A stretch of 64,000 bases of DNA from Hymenobacter psoromatis. GTDB lineage: Bacteria; Bacteroidota; Bacteroidia; Cytophagales; Hymenobacteraceae. The notes under the pieces were generated by a model, which saw only the letters and a list, made by a program, of their open reading frames with translations, had not been told where the DNA came from and made no database searches. The position numbers and the translations under genes are program-made. Where the stretch lies: positions 2,976,001 to 3,040,000 of the forward strand of contig CP014771.1 of the NCBI GenBank assembly GCA_001596155.1, in the 5' to 3' direction. This document shows positions 54,717 through 62,995 of this stretch, in pieces. The first letter of the stretch is position 1. The number at the start of each line of letters is the position of its first letter.

Positions 54717-54747
54717 AACCCAGGTCTAATTGGCCTGGGTTTTTTTA
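54717..54747 (+). terminator. Rho-independent terminator
   Basis: An eight-base stem AACCCAGG/CCTGGGTT (54717-54724, 54734-54741) is followed by seven or more T. It lies about 40 bases after the acyl-CoA dehydrogenase stop. Confidence 0.85.
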
Positions 54748-54794
54748 TTTAATGAATTTTTTTTAGAATTCATTGCAGTAATTAGTTGTAACTT

Positions 54795-54823
54795 TAGGCA
54801 CTTTTACAAGGATTTAGTGCCTA
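54795..54823. promoter_or_regulatory. Palindrome before the AraC-type gene
   Basis: TAGGCAC and GTGCCTA (54795-54801, 54817-54823) are separated by 15 bases and followed by TTTTTT. The overlapping TAACTTTA (54789-54796) resembles a -7 element, so this may be an operator for autoregulation or an attenuator. Confidence 0.4.
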
Positions 54824-54847
54824 TTTTTTGAAAACAACACGTACATA

Positions 54848-55774
54848 ATGGAAGACTACAATAAAGTCATCGAATCGCTGGGCGTCCGCTACATAAAGGC
54901 CAAAAACCTGGTGCTACGCCAAGCTTTCACCGTTCGCAATGCCTATGATGTTGGCAACAATCTTATCCTGCTGCACCGGGGCAAAGTAGTGTTTGGGGAG
55001 GATGACTCGCCAGTGGAAGAAGGCGAGCTGCTCTTTTTGCCCGGTGGCCGGCCCGCCCGCGTCGGTTATGGTCAGGGTGCGAACGGTCGCATCATTTCCA
55101 ATGACGATTTAATTACAAATAAGGACCGGTTCTTCACCTCCAACGACAAGCTCGACTATATCGGCGACGCGGAGGAAAGCCACAGCTTCGTAGCCTTCGA
55201 AGCCAAGGTGTTCGATTCGGTCAATTTCTTCGCCTCGCTCGACGTGCCGGCCTTCGTTATCCGGGGCAACACGAAGCTGGCCAACCTGGTCATCAAGATA
55301 ATTGAGGAGTCGATGCAGGACCTGCCCGGCCGCGAGCGCCTCATCAACATCTACACCGAGAACCTGGTGGTAGAAGTGGTGCGCTACATCCTGCGTAACA
55401 ACCTGTTTGTGGAGCAGTTAGCCACCAACAGCACCTACTTCAAGGACCCGCGCCTCATTGACCTGTTCAACTTCATCAAGGAGAACCTCAGCGGCGACCT
55501 CTCGAACAAAGTGCTGGCCACGGTGGCCAACGTGAGCGAGGACTACGTGGGGCAGTATTTCAAGATGCTGACCAACATCAACCCGCAGGATTACATTGAG
55601 TATCAGCGCATGGAGCGCGCAGTTTCGCTGTTGCGCACCACCAAAAAGAGCATCCGCGACATCGGCAAGGAAGTGGGCTATAAAGACACCGCCTATTTCT
55701 GCCGCCGCTTCAAAATGATGTTTGGCATCCCGGCCGGCAAGATGCGCCGCCGCGAAACCGCCATGAACATTTAA
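54848..55774 (+). CDS. AraC-family transcriptional regulator
   Basis: A 308-residue protein with an N-terminal cupin-like sensing part (LHRGKVVFGEDDSPVEEGELLFLPGG, about 42-70) and a C-terminal double helix-turn-helix: NKVLATVANVSEDYVGQYFKML and TTKKSIRDIGKEVGYKDTAYFCRRFKMMFG, ending GKMRRRE. The ligand is unknown. Its codon use is less C-rich than its neighbours. A decayed copy of its last 70 bases occurs at 57042, marking a duplication with the serine hydrolase that follows. Confidence 0.88.
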   Translation: MEDYNKVIESLGVRYIKAKNLVLRQAFTVRNAYDVGNNLILLHRGKVVFGEDDSPVEEGELLFLPGGRPARVGYGQGANGRIISNDDLITNKDRFFTSNDKLDYIGDAEESHSFVAFEAKVFDSVNFFASLDVPAFVIRGNTKLANLVIKIIEESMQDLPGRERLINIYTENLVVEVVRYILRNNLFVEQLATNSTYFKDPRLIDLFNFIKENLSGDLSNKVLATVANVSEDYVGQYFKMLTNINPQDYIEYQRMERAVSLLRTTKKSIRDIGKEVGYKDTAYFCRRFKMMFGIPAGKMRRRETAMNI

Positions 55775-55786
55775 TCACGGATTACG

Positions 55787-55820
55787 CGGATTTTAGCGGA
55801 TTTCACGGATTTTGTGGACG
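55787..55820. repeat. CGGATTTTAGCGGATTTCACGG repeat
   Basis: Thirty-four bases identical to 44399-44432, just after the AraC gene stop and before its terminator. The flanking ATCACGGATTACG looks like one more repeat unit. Confidence 0.7.
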
Positions 55821-55823
55821 GGA

Positions 55824-55859
55824 GAAAGGCTGCCAGTTTGGGCAGCCTTTCTTTGTTTT
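55824..55859. terminator. Bidirectional terminator between the AraC gene and serine hydrolase 1
   Basis: Arms GAAAGGCTGCC/GGCAGCCTTTC with a six-base loop, then TTTGTTTT. It ends the AraC transcript and, on the other strand, could end the hydrolase transcript. Confidence 0.8.
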
Positions 55860-55877
55860 AGAGGGGGTAGGGGCTGC

Positions 55878-57002
55878 TTATAGCTTGCCGGCCAGGTAGA
55901 GTTTTTGCAGACTGTTGCGCAACTCATTGCAGGCTTTTTCGGCGGCATCGCCGCCTTGGTTGGTCAACACTACGAAGGCCACCTTTTGGCTGGGAAATAA
56001 GCTGGTATGACAGTAAAACGTCCCTGCGCTTCCGTTGTGAGAGCTGACAAGTGCGCCCGTAGCAGGCAGCTTTTCAACGCCCCAACCAAAGGCGTAGTCT
56101 GGCTTGCCAAAGTGAATAGTTTGATATGTTGCAGCCGATAAATAGTTGACTTTTCCTAGTAGGCCTCGTAAGTGCAGCTGCACCAGCCGGGCAAAATCGG
56201 GGAGCGGCATAGCTATGTCACCGGCCGGCGCCACATAGTCGCGCAGCTTGTACGTATGGGTAGGGCCGAGCGGCGTAAACACGCTATCGGTAGGCAGTTG
56301 CTGCCAGTGGCCCCAGGGTTGGCGGGCATCAGTCCGGTTAGGAAAGCCCAGCGTATAATGCAGCTTCAGTTTACGAAAAGCCCTGGCTACCAACGCTTCC
56401 CACGATTTATGGCTGGCCCGCTCCAGCATGAGCGCCGCCAGGGCGTAGCCCGCGTTGGAGTACACGTAGGACTCGCCGGCGGGGGGTAGGGCAGGTGCCT
56501 GCCGCAGCACCACGGCGGCAAATTGCTGCCGCTTCTCCGTCAGCGTGCCGCTGAACTGGGGCAGGTTTTTGTACTCGGCTCCGGCAGTATAGGGCTGGAT
56601 GCCTGCCCGGTGCGACAGCAAATCGGCCAGCGTCACGTTGGCGTAGGGGGGTAGGGCGGCGGCGCGCAGTTCGGGCACTACGTCGAGCAGCTTGCTGTCC
56701 CAGCTGATTTTACCCTGCTCCACCAGCTTGCCGGCGAGTAGACTGGTCACGCCTTTGGTATCGGAGCCGAGGTGAAAATAGTCGTTCAGCGTCACCAGCT
56801 CGGGCCGGTCGTTGCGCCGCACGCCACCATACACGTACCGAATGCGGCCCGGCTCGATAATGGCCGCCAGCAGCGCCGGCAACTTGTACCGGGTGCGGAT
56901 GCTATCCAGCGCCCGCTGCCCGGCCAGCGACTGCGCCGAAGCGCCGCGCCACAGCAGACAATTACTTAGCAAGCAGCAGATTAGTAGAAACCGAAAGCGC
57001 AT
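55878..57002 (-). CDS. Serine hydrolase, class C beta-lactamase-like (copy 1)
   Basis: A 374-residue exported hydrolase of the beta-lactamase/DD-peptidase fold. The N-terminus is a signal peptide (LLICCLLSNCLLWRGASAQS). The SxxK motif is in GSDTKGVTSLLAGK, the YxN motif is YSNAGY, and a third motif is SSHNGSAGTFY. Such proteins are esterases, D-aminopeptidases or muropeptide enzymes; a true lactamase role is not implied. It has a tandem paralogue at 57197-58363 with the same layout. Confidence 0.85.
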   Translation of the reverse strand: MRFRFLLICCLLSNCLLWRGASAQSLAGQRALDSIRTRYKLPALLAAIIEPGRIRYVYGGVRRNDRPELVTLNDYFHLGSDTKGVTSLLAGKLVEQGKISWDSKLLDVVPELRAAALPPYANVTLADLLSHRAGIQPYTAGAEYKNLPQFSGTLTEKRQQFAAVVLRQAPALPPAGESYVYSNAGYALAALMLERASHKSWEALVARAFRKLKLHYTLGFPNRTDARQPWGHWQQLPTDSVFTPLGPTHTYKLRDYVAPAGDIAMPLPDFARLVQLHLRGLLGKVNYLSAATYQTIHFGKPDYAFGWGVEKLPATGALVSSHNGSAGTFYCHTSLFPSQKVAFVVLTNQGGDAAEKACNELRNSLQKLYLAGKL

Positions 57003-57041
57003 TAGCAGCGAGGAAAGCAGTTAAAAAGAACAACCCGGCTA

Positions 57042-57118
57042 CCGCCGCTTCAAGATATGCTCGGCATTCCAATCAGTAAGATGCGCCGCCGCAGAACCGC
57101 CATGAACAGTTAATCACT
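57042..57118 (+). pseudogene. Decayed copy of the AraC gene 3' end
   Basis: This stretch resembles 55702-55778, the last coding bases and stop of the AraC gene, including GATGCGCCGCCGC and CCGCCATGAACA. It has several substitutions and a one-base deletion, so it is a non-functional scrap. It lies at the same side of serine hydrolase 2 as the intact AraC end does of copy 1. Confidence 0.8.
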
Positions 57119-57161
57119 GCCTTTATATGGCATGATTAATTACCGCCTGCTTAGCTGCATC

Positions 57162-57195
57162 AAAGCCTCGCTGACAACTGTCAGCGAGGCTTTTT
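57162..57195. terminator. Terminator after serine hydrolase 2
   Basis: Perfect 15-base arms AAAGCCTCGCTGACA/TGTCAGCGAGGCTTT with a two-base loop and flanking A and T runs, usable in both directions. It lies just past the stop of the minus-strand hydrolase. Confidence 0.85.
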
Positions 57196-57196
57196 G

Positions 57197-58363
57197 CTAT
57201 AAGGCTCCGAGTAAGTAGCGCACCCGTAGCTGTTGCGCCAGTTCGTGGCAAGCTCGGCGCACCGCATTGCTACCCCCAGCATTCGTCAGCACTACAAAGG
57301 CTACCCGCTGGCCAGGGTACAGCACGGTGTGGCAGAAGAAAGTCCGGGTTGTGCCATCATGTGAGCTGGTTAATGTCCCTTGGTTAGCCTCGCCACTCAC
57401 TCCCCAGCCGTACGCATACGCTGTCCGCCCAAAGTGCAGTGTCTGGTAGGTACTGCTTTTGAGGTAGTTATCCTGGCCAAGCAAGCCTCGCAAGTGTAGC
57501 TGCACTAAGCGGGCAAAGTCTGGGAGCGGCATCGAAAGCTCCATAGCGGGAGCCATATAATCGTATCCCTGGTAGGTATTGGTGGGTCCAAGCGGGACAA
57601 ACACGCTATCGGGGCTACCACTACTGATAGCCTTTAGGCGGTGTCCCCAAGGTTGAGTAGATTCGTAGCGGTTGGGAAAGCCAATCAGGTAGCGCAACTT
57701 CAATTCGCCGAAGGTGCTCGACACTAGTTGTTCCCACGAGCTGTGGCTAGCCTGCTCCAGCATAAGGGCTGCCAAAACATAGCCGGCATTAGAGTAGGCA
57801 AAGTGGTGACCAGGAAGCGGAGCCACCGGCGGCTGGTTGAGCACAAACTGCGCAAACTGCAACCGCTTCTCCGAGACTGTGCCCGTGAGAGGCGGCAGCT
57901 GCTTATGGTCGCGCCCATCGGTATAAGGCTGAATACCAGCCCGGTGTGACAACAGCTTATCCAGGGTAATAGCGGCGTACTCAGGCCGAATATTGTCTTT
58001 CAGGGCAGGAACCACATCTACCAGCTTACTTTTCCAACTGATTTTGCCTTGCTCCACCAGTTTACCCGCCAGCAGGCTGGTTATTCCCTTGGTTTCGGAG
58101 CCAAGGTGAAAATAATCATCCGGCTCAATCAAGGCTGGCTGGTCGTTGCGCTTTACCCCCCCGCCGAAGTATCGAATTTGGTCCGGCTCAATAACAGCTG
58201 CTACCAAGGCAGGCAAGTGGTATTGCACTCGCAACGCATCCACTGTTTGCTCAGTAGTGAAGGACTGCGCCCTTACTGGTGCCACCACCAAGCTAGCCAG
58301 TAGTATTCCAATTGGCAGCAGGCGACTTATCATCAAGCGATTGGCTAAGGTGCGCATGAGCAA
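57197..58363 (-). CDS. Serine hydrolase, class C beta-lactamase-like (copy 2)
   Basis: A 388-residue paralogue of the gene at 55878-57002. It has a signal peptide (about 1-32, ending APVRAQS), SxxK in GSETKGITSLLAGK, YSNAGY, and SSHDGTTRTFF. Similarity to copy 1 runs the whole length (for example PLPDFARLVQLHLRGLLG is shared), but many positions differ, so the duplication is not recent. Its codon use is less C-rich than copy 1. Both copies are intact and may differ in substrate. Confidence 0.85.
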   Translation of the reverse strand: MLMRTLANRLMISRLLPIGILLASLVVAPVRAQSFTTEQTVDALRVQYHLPALVAAVIEPDQIRYFGGGVKRNDQPALIEPDDYFHLGSETKGITSLLAGKLVEQGKISWKSKLVDVVPALKDNIRPEYAAITLDKLLSHRAGIQPYTDGRDHKQLPPLTGTVSEKRLQFAQFVLNQPPVAPLPGHHFAYSNAGYVLAALMLEQASHSSWEQLVSSTFGELKLRYLIGFPNRYESTQPWGHRLKAISSGSPDSVFVPLGPTNTYQGYDYMAPAMELSMPLPDFARLVQLHLRGLLGQDNYLKSSTYQTLHFGRTAYAYGWGVSGEANQGTLTSSHDGTTRTFFCHTVLYPGQRVAFVVLTNAGGSNAVRRACHELAQQLRVRYLLGAL

Positions 58364-58409
58364 TAGTACTCACCATCACCTGTAGCCAAGGTTAAGCTTG
58401 GAGCTTTTG

Positions 58410-59216
58410 CTATTTTACTGGCGCGCCAATACTGGCCCCGCGTACGGCCGCCACCGCCTCGGCCAAGAACAGCGGGTCGCGCTCGATGTGGTTGCCCACT
58501 ACTACCACATCGGCCCCGGCGGCCAGCGCGGCGTGTATTTTCTCGCCGGTATTGAGGCCACCGCCTACCAGAAGCGGTGTATCCACTACTTCGCGCACGG
58601 CCCGAATCATGGCCGCCGACACGGGATGCTGCGCGCCGCTGCCGCCATCGAGGTACATGAGGCGCAGGCCGAGCTGCTCACCGGCCATCGCCGTGGCCGC
58701 CGCGATGCTGGGTTTATTGTGGGGTAGGGGGGCCGTGCCGCTGATATAGGACGCCGTAGTTGGTCGCCCGCTATCCACCAGCATATAGCCGGTGGGCAGT
58801 AGCTGCAAGCCGCTCTGGCGCAGGCGCGGGGCCGCCACCACGTGCTGCCCAATCAGGAAATCCGGGTTTCGGCCCGAAATCAGCGAGAGCAATAAAATAC
58901 CATCGGCGGCGGCATCTACGTGCAGCGCGTGGCTTGGAAAAAGCAGCACCGGCACCTGCGGCGCTTCGGCCTTGAGCAACGCGATGAGGGCAGCCTGGTG
59001 CTCCGTAAGCACCAGACTGCCCCCAACTAGGAAAAAATCAACGGGATGCTGCCGCGTCAGGCGCAGCAAATGGCGCAGGCGGCCGGGCTCGAAGTCATCG
59101 GGGTCGAGCAGCACGGCCAGGGCCTTGCGCCCACGCAGCCGTAGGCCGGCCAGCGTGTCAAGCAAGCGGTTCGCGAGGGGTAAGGGTGTCGTCGTGGTGA
59201 GCGGCGGCAGTGGCAT
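58410..59216 (-). CDS. Geranylgeranylglyceryl/heptaprenylglyceryl phosphate synthase (PcrB/GGGPS family)
   Basis: A 268-residue TIM-barrel prenyltransferase that would join a polyprenyl diphosphate to glycerol 1-phosphate, making ether lipid. Motifs are AVLLDPDDFEPG near the start, the phosphate-binding MYLDGGSGAQHPVS and LVGGGLNTGEKIHAALAAGADVVVVGN. The family is archaeal and bacterial, and Bacteroidota members are known. I chose MPLPPLTTTT (59216); an upstream ATG at 59312 would read deep into the neighbour. It overlaps the end of the upstream gene by 59 bases. The prenyl length is not evident. Confidence 0.85.
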   Translation of the reverse strand: MPLPPLTTTTPLPLANRLLDTLAGLRLRGRKALAVLLDPDDFEPGRLRHLLRLTRQHPVDFFLVGGSLVLTEHQAALIALLKAEAPQVPVLLFPSHALHVDAAADGILLLSLISGRNPDFLIGQHVVAAPRLRQSGLQLLPTGYMLVDSGRPTTASYISGTAPLPHNKPSIAAATAMAGEQLGLRLMYLDGGSGAQHPVSAAMIRAVREVVDTPLLVGGGLNTGEKIHAALAAGADVVVVGNHIERDPLFLAEAVAAVRGASIGAPVK

Positions 59217-60126
59217 CCTGAGCGGCAGAAGTAGCGGGCCACGCAATGGGCTGAGCGCCCTTGGTAGCCGATGAAGCCGCAAGGTCGGCATTTTTGCCGG
59301 TTTCGTCCGCATGCTTGGGCATAATATCCTGCACGGCCTTGGTCACCATTGCCAGGGCCACGGCGGCGGCCTGCGCCACTATCACCCGGCCAGTTTCGCT
59401 CTTGGCGAATGCCAGCACGGTCGGACCCACGAAGCTGAGCGCGGAGCTGGACTTCTTGCCCGCCTTGCCTGGCTTGGGAGCAGCTGCCTGCTGCTCGGCG
59501 GCGGGCTCGTCAAACTGCTCGGAGTGGGACAGGCGGCGGCTATCGTCGTAAGGATGAGCCTCAAACGAGCTGGGCGAAGTAGCATCATCTTCGGGACCTT
59601 CGTCCTGGCCGTGGTCCTCGCCCACGTGGTAAGCATCTTCGGTAGCGTCGGAGTCGAAGCCGTGCGTGGCACTGGAATGCGCCGGAAAATCCGGCTCCTG
59701 GCCCAAGCCATTGTCGTCTAGCTCTTCCCCGCTATCCGACGTGCTGTGGTAGTAGAAACCATCGTCGCCGCCCACGGGCACGTAGTTGCCGTCCTCGTCG
59801 TAGGTGTAGTCAGTGGCCTGAGAATCAGTGCCAAATTCATTCGAATCCTGGTCGTTTTTGTCAAAGCCATCGAAGCCCGCGTAGTCTTCGAAAGAAGACC
59901 GCCGGTTCTTTTTAGACTTTTTCTTGGGCTTGCGGCCGCTAAAAGCTTTCACCAGCAGCCACACGCCGCTCACCACGCCCGCGCCAATGAGCGCCACTTT
60001 GCCGGCCTGCACGGTATTCTCCTTTATTTCCTGCACGTCGCCCCGCAACGCTCGCTCATACTCCAGCTTTTTGCGCAGTAGGAAATCTTTTTCGTCCTCA
60101 AACAGGGGGTTAGTAGGCTCGGTCAT
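59158..60126 (-). CDS. Acidic membrane protein of unknown function
   Basis: A 322-residue protein starting MTEPTNPLFEDEKDFLLRKK. A hydrophobic helix (KVALIGAGVVSGVWLLVKAF, about 43-62) is followed by a basic patch (GRKPKKKSKKNRR), then a long Asp/Glu/Ser/Tyr-rich disordered region, and another hydrophobic stretch (VIVAQAAAVALAMVTKAV, about 256-273). I recognise no family. Its stop lies within the GGGP synthase gene, and the holin-like gene is upstream on the same strand, so the three may be cotranscribed. Confidence 0.7.
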   Translation of the reverse strand: MTEPTNPLFEDEKDFLLRKKLEYERALRGDVQEIKENTVQAGKVALIGAGVVSGVWLLVKAFSGRKPKKKSKKNRRSSFEDYAGFDGFDKNDQDSNEFGTDSQATDYTYDEDGNYVPVGGDDGFYYHSTSDSGEELDDNGLGQEPDFPAHSSATHGFDSDATEDAYHVGEDHGQDEGPEDDATSPSSFEAHPYDDSRRLSHSEQFDEPAAEQQAAAPKPGKAGKKSSSALSFVGPTVLAFAKSETGRVIVAQAAAVALAMVTKAVQDIMPKHADETGKNADLAASSATKGAQPIAWPATSAAQDATAAAHHDDTLTPREPLA

Positions 60127-60173
60127 GGTCGGTGCGGGTTGCGAGGTAATCTCAGAAAATAGTAAGTGGCAGC

Positions 60174-60545
60174 CTACGAACGCTTATCGGATTTGTAGAT
60201 GGTATTGTTGAGCAGCTTATCGGCCACGCCCTGGAATACCTTTTTATCGACGCCCACAAAAAACAGGACGGCCAGCACCAGATACAGCGCGGCTACCAGG
60301 CCAAAACCGGCCGAGGGGCTATTCAGCACATCATTGAGCAGGAAGCCCAGGTAAATGGAGCCGAACAGGACAAACAGGAAGCCCAGCAAGCCCAGCGCCA
60401 CCGCATGCACAGTGCTGACAAAGACGGTTTTGGCTTTTTCCTGTGCTTCCAGGCGTACCAGGTCAATGCGCGTATCGATATAGCCAGTCAGGTTGCCGAT
60501 AAGACTGTCGTTGCGCGGCGTTTTGTCGTCAGTAAGGGTAGCCAT
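60174..60545 (-). CDS. Phage-holin-like membrane protein (Phage_holin_3_6 family)
   Basis: A 123-residue protein with two membrane helices (AVALGLLGFLFVLFGSIYLGFLL and GLVAALYLVLAVLFFVG) preceded by a helical GYIDTRIDLVRLEAQEKAKT segment. This is the pattern of the Phage_holin_3_6 (DUF1469) family, which is chromosomal in most bacteria and not evidence of a phage. I chose ATG at 60545. It is first in a likely operon with the acidic membrane protein. Confidence 0.75.
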   Translation of the reverse strand: MATLTDDKTPRNDSLIGNLTGYIDTRIDLVRLEAQEKAKTVFVSTVHAVALGLLGFLFVLFGSIYLGFLLNDVLNSPSAGFGLVAALYLVLAVLFFVGVDKKVFQGVADKLLNNTIYKSDKRS

Positions 60546-60683
60546 GCGAGCGGAAATATTTAGCGAAGAAATTCGGTTAAAAGTGCGGCCGGCGGTAACA
60601 CCCTGCCTGCCCAAGGCGTTCTTTACGCAAAATCTGGCACGAAGGCTGCCTCCGTTCCCCGCTTTAGGTTAAATTTTTGTGGC

Positions 60684-61844
60684 GTGAGTCAAAATCATTA
60701 CCAGGTGCTGGGGGTGCCGGCCACGGCCCCCGCTGCCGACATAAAACGCGCCTACCGCCGCCTGGCGACCGAGCTGCACCCCGACAAGCACGGGGGCGAC
60801 CGCCAGTTTGAGGAGCAGTTTAAGGCCGTAGCCGTGGCCTACGGCGTGCTATCCAGCCCCGACCGCCGGGCCCAGTACGACTACAGGCTGCGGCTCGAAG
60901 CGCGCCAGGCCGCCGAGCTGCACCGCACTGCGGCCGATGCTGCCGCGAGCGGCCCGTCAGCATATAAGATGCCGGGCGCGGTCCCTACCCCCCCGCTGCG
61001 CACGCGCCCCCCGGCGGGCCGGCGCGAGCGCCACTACCAGCAGCGCGTGCCCCGGCAGCAGGCCCGCTTCAACCGCCAGGATTCTTGGCTCGTGGGCGGC
61101 TTGGTCTTTTTAATTTTTCTCTTCGGCATTTCGGCCAAAGTCGTGATGGACCGCGTGGAGGCGAAGCTTTATTACCAGGATGCGCGCACTGCTTTCGCGC
61201 AGGGCCAGTGGCGCGAGGCCGAGCGCCAGCTCGACCAGGCCCTGGATTTTCGCGACAACCACATTGCCGCGTTGCGGCTGCGGGGCCAGCTGCGCCAGGA
61301 CATCAACCACGATTTATTGGCCGCCCGCACCGACTATGAGGCGGCGCTTTTGGCCACTGCCGAAGAGCCCCTACCCCCCCCCGAAGCCGCCAGCCTGTTC
61401 TATCGCCTGGGCCGCTGCCAGGCGGGCCTGCACCAGCCCGCCGCCGCCGAGCTGAGCTATACCCGCGCCATCGGGTTCGATAGTACACTGGCCGAAGCCC
61501 GCCTGGCCCGCGGCGAAAACCGCCTGCTCGACCTGCACCAGCTCCACCCTGGCTTGGCCGACCTGCGCCAGGGCCGCCACCAGCTTCAGCGCATCGGCCG
61601 CCCCGTGCCCCTACCCTACCTGCAGGCCGAAGGTGCCGCCCTCACCCGCCTGGCCCGTTTCGACGATGCGCGCCTCGTTTACTTCCAGGCCCTGCGCAAC
61701 GCGCCCAAAGACGGCCGCACGCTGTTTTTATTGGGCCGCCTGGCCCAGCAGACGGGCGACTCGGCCAGTGGCTGCGAGTTTTTTCGCCGGGGTGCCGCCG
61801 TCGGCTATTCGTATGCGCAAGCGGCGGCGGCAGGCTGCCGCTAA
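60684..61844 (+). CDS. Membrane-anchored DnaJ-domain protein with TPR repeats
   Basis: A 386-residue protein with a GTG start. The J domain (about 1-65) has YQVLGVPATAPAADIKRAYRRLA and the HPD motif in LHPDKHGGDRQFEEQF, so it could stimulate an Hsp70. A Pro/Arg-rich link leads to a membrane helix (DSWLVGGLVFLIFLFGISAKVVMD, about 133-155), then TPR-like repeats (AFAQGQWREAERQLDQALDF; SLFYRLGRCQAGLHQPAAAE; TLFLLGRLAQQTGDSASG). It may recruit Hsp70 to the membrane; the TPR partner is unknown. TAAATTTTTG just upstream is promoter-like. Confidence 0.82.
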   Translation: MSQNHYQVLGVPATAPAADIKRAYRRLATELHPDKHGGDRQFEEQFKAVAVAYGVLSSPDRRAQYDYRLRLEARQAAELHRTAADAAASGPSAYKMPGAVPTPPLRTRPPAGRRERHYQQRVPRQQARFNRQDSWLVGGLVFLIFLFGISAKVVMDRVEAKLYYQDARTAFAQGQWREAERQLDQALDFRDNHIAALRLRGQLRQDINHDLLAARTDYEAALLATAEEPLPPPEAASLFYRLGRCQAGLHQPAAAELSYTRAIGFDSTLAEARLARGENRLLDLHQLHPGLADLRQGRHQLQRIGRPVPLPYLQAEGAALTRLARFDDARLVYFQALRNAPKDGRTLFLLGRLAQQTGDSASGCEFFRRGAAVGYSYAQAAAAGCR

Positions 61845-61859
61845 GTAAGTTATTGAAAA

Positions 61860-62846
61860 TTATGATTTTACGAAGGTTTCCGCCAGCGCGGCCGCGATGA
61901 GCTGCGCGTGGTGGCGGCCATTCTCAATAAACCAGCGGCTGGTAGCCAAACCGCCGCAGACGGTGCCGGCCACGTACACGCCGGGGCGGGCCGTTTCGTG
62001 GGTCGTCACGTCAAAAATGGGGGGTAAAGCTGGGTCTTTTTCATTGAGTGGCAGCGCCAGCATATCGACCAGCAGCGAATAATCGGGCCGGTAGCCCGTG
62101 AGCGCATACACGTAGTCGGCCGGAATGCTGTGCGGGCCAGCGGGGGTAGTAACCTCCACCGAGTGCGGCGTAATGGCGTCGATAGTGGTGTTGAAATACG
62201 CCTGGATGCGCCCTTCCTTGATGCGATTGAGCAAGTCGGGGCGAATCCAGTACTTGACCGTTTCAGCCACCTCCGAGCCCCGCACCACCATAGTCACGCG
62301 CGCGCCGGCGCGGGTAAGCGCCAGCGCCGCCTTGGCCGACGAGTTTTTGGCCCCAATAACCACTACGTCGCGGTCGGCGTGGGCGTAGGGCTCCTTGTAG
62401 TAATGGTTGACGTGGGGCAATTCCTCGCCCGGAATGTTCATTAGATTGGGCACGTCGAAAAAGCCCGTGGCCACCACCACAGCGCGGGTTGCCAGCTCGC
62501 CCTTGCTGGTTTCAACCACAAAATCACCCGCCTGGCCGCGCAGGCCGGTTACTCGCTCGTAGAGACGCAGGTCGAGCTTTTCGGCCACGGCCACGCGCTG
62601 GTAGTAGTCCAGCGCATCCTCGCGGTGGGGCTTATAAGAGGCCATCGGGAAGGGATAACCACCGATTTCGAGCAGCTCGGGCGTCGAAAAAAACTCCATT
62701 TGGGTAGGATAACCCACCAGCGAGTTCACGAGCGCCCCTTTGTCTATCACCGCCACGGTGAGGCCCTGCCGCTGAATTTCGAGGGCGCAGGCCAGGCCCA
62801 CGGGCCCGGCGCCAATGACAACGGCATCTAATTTTTCAAGTATCAT
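61860..62846 (-). CDS. ypdA: YpdA-type FAD/NADPH disulfide reductase
   Basis: A 328-residue flavoprotein with an N-terminal FAD motif (VIGAGPVGLACALEIQRQG) and a central NADPH motif (VVVIGAKNSSAKAALALTRAGA). The layout follows bacillithiol disulfide reductase YpdA (Bdr): SLVGYPTQMEFFSTPELLEIGG near 41-62 and GVYVAGTVCGGLATSRWFIENGRHHA at the end. It lacks the CxxC active site of thioredoxin reductase, as YpdA does. It would reduce oxidised bacillithiol with NADPH; no bacillithiol synthesis gene is in the window, so the function is inferred. Confidence 0.82.
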   Translation of the reverse strand: MILEKLDAVVIGAGPVGLACALEIQRQGLTVAVIDKGALVNSLVGYPTQMEFFSTPELLEIGGYPFPMASYKPHREDALDYYQRVAVAEKLDLRLYERVTGLRGQAGDFVVETSKGELATRAVVVATGFFDVPNLMNIPGEELPHVNHYYKEPYAHADRDVVVIGAKNSSAKAALALTRAGARVTMVVRGSEVAETVKYWIRPDLLNRIKEGRIQAYFNTTIDAITPHSVEVTTPAGPHSIPADYVYALTGYRPDYSLLVDMLALPLNEKDPALPPIFDVTTHETARPGVYVAGTVCGGLATSRWFIENGRHHAQLIAAALAETFVKS

Positions 62847-62995
62847 GTAGCAAGTATCGGTCAGAATGCTCTATCAACCAACGCGGACGCTGCTGGTTGT
62901 GTTCTGTTGCGGACCTTTACGGGTAGAATCAGCAGCATTTGTCGGCCAGTCGCTCAACTGATACTTGATAAATGTTAGCTGATAATTGAAAAAAG

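Noticed and set aside
55878..58363. Tandem serine hydrolases as antibiotic-resistance beta-lactamases
   Set aside because: They have the SxxK and YxN fold motifs, but these are shared with esterases and peptidases, and nothing shows beta-lactam activity.
60174..60545. Holin-like gene as sign of a prophage
   Set aside because: This family is chromosomal in most bacteria, and no other phage gene or integrase is present.
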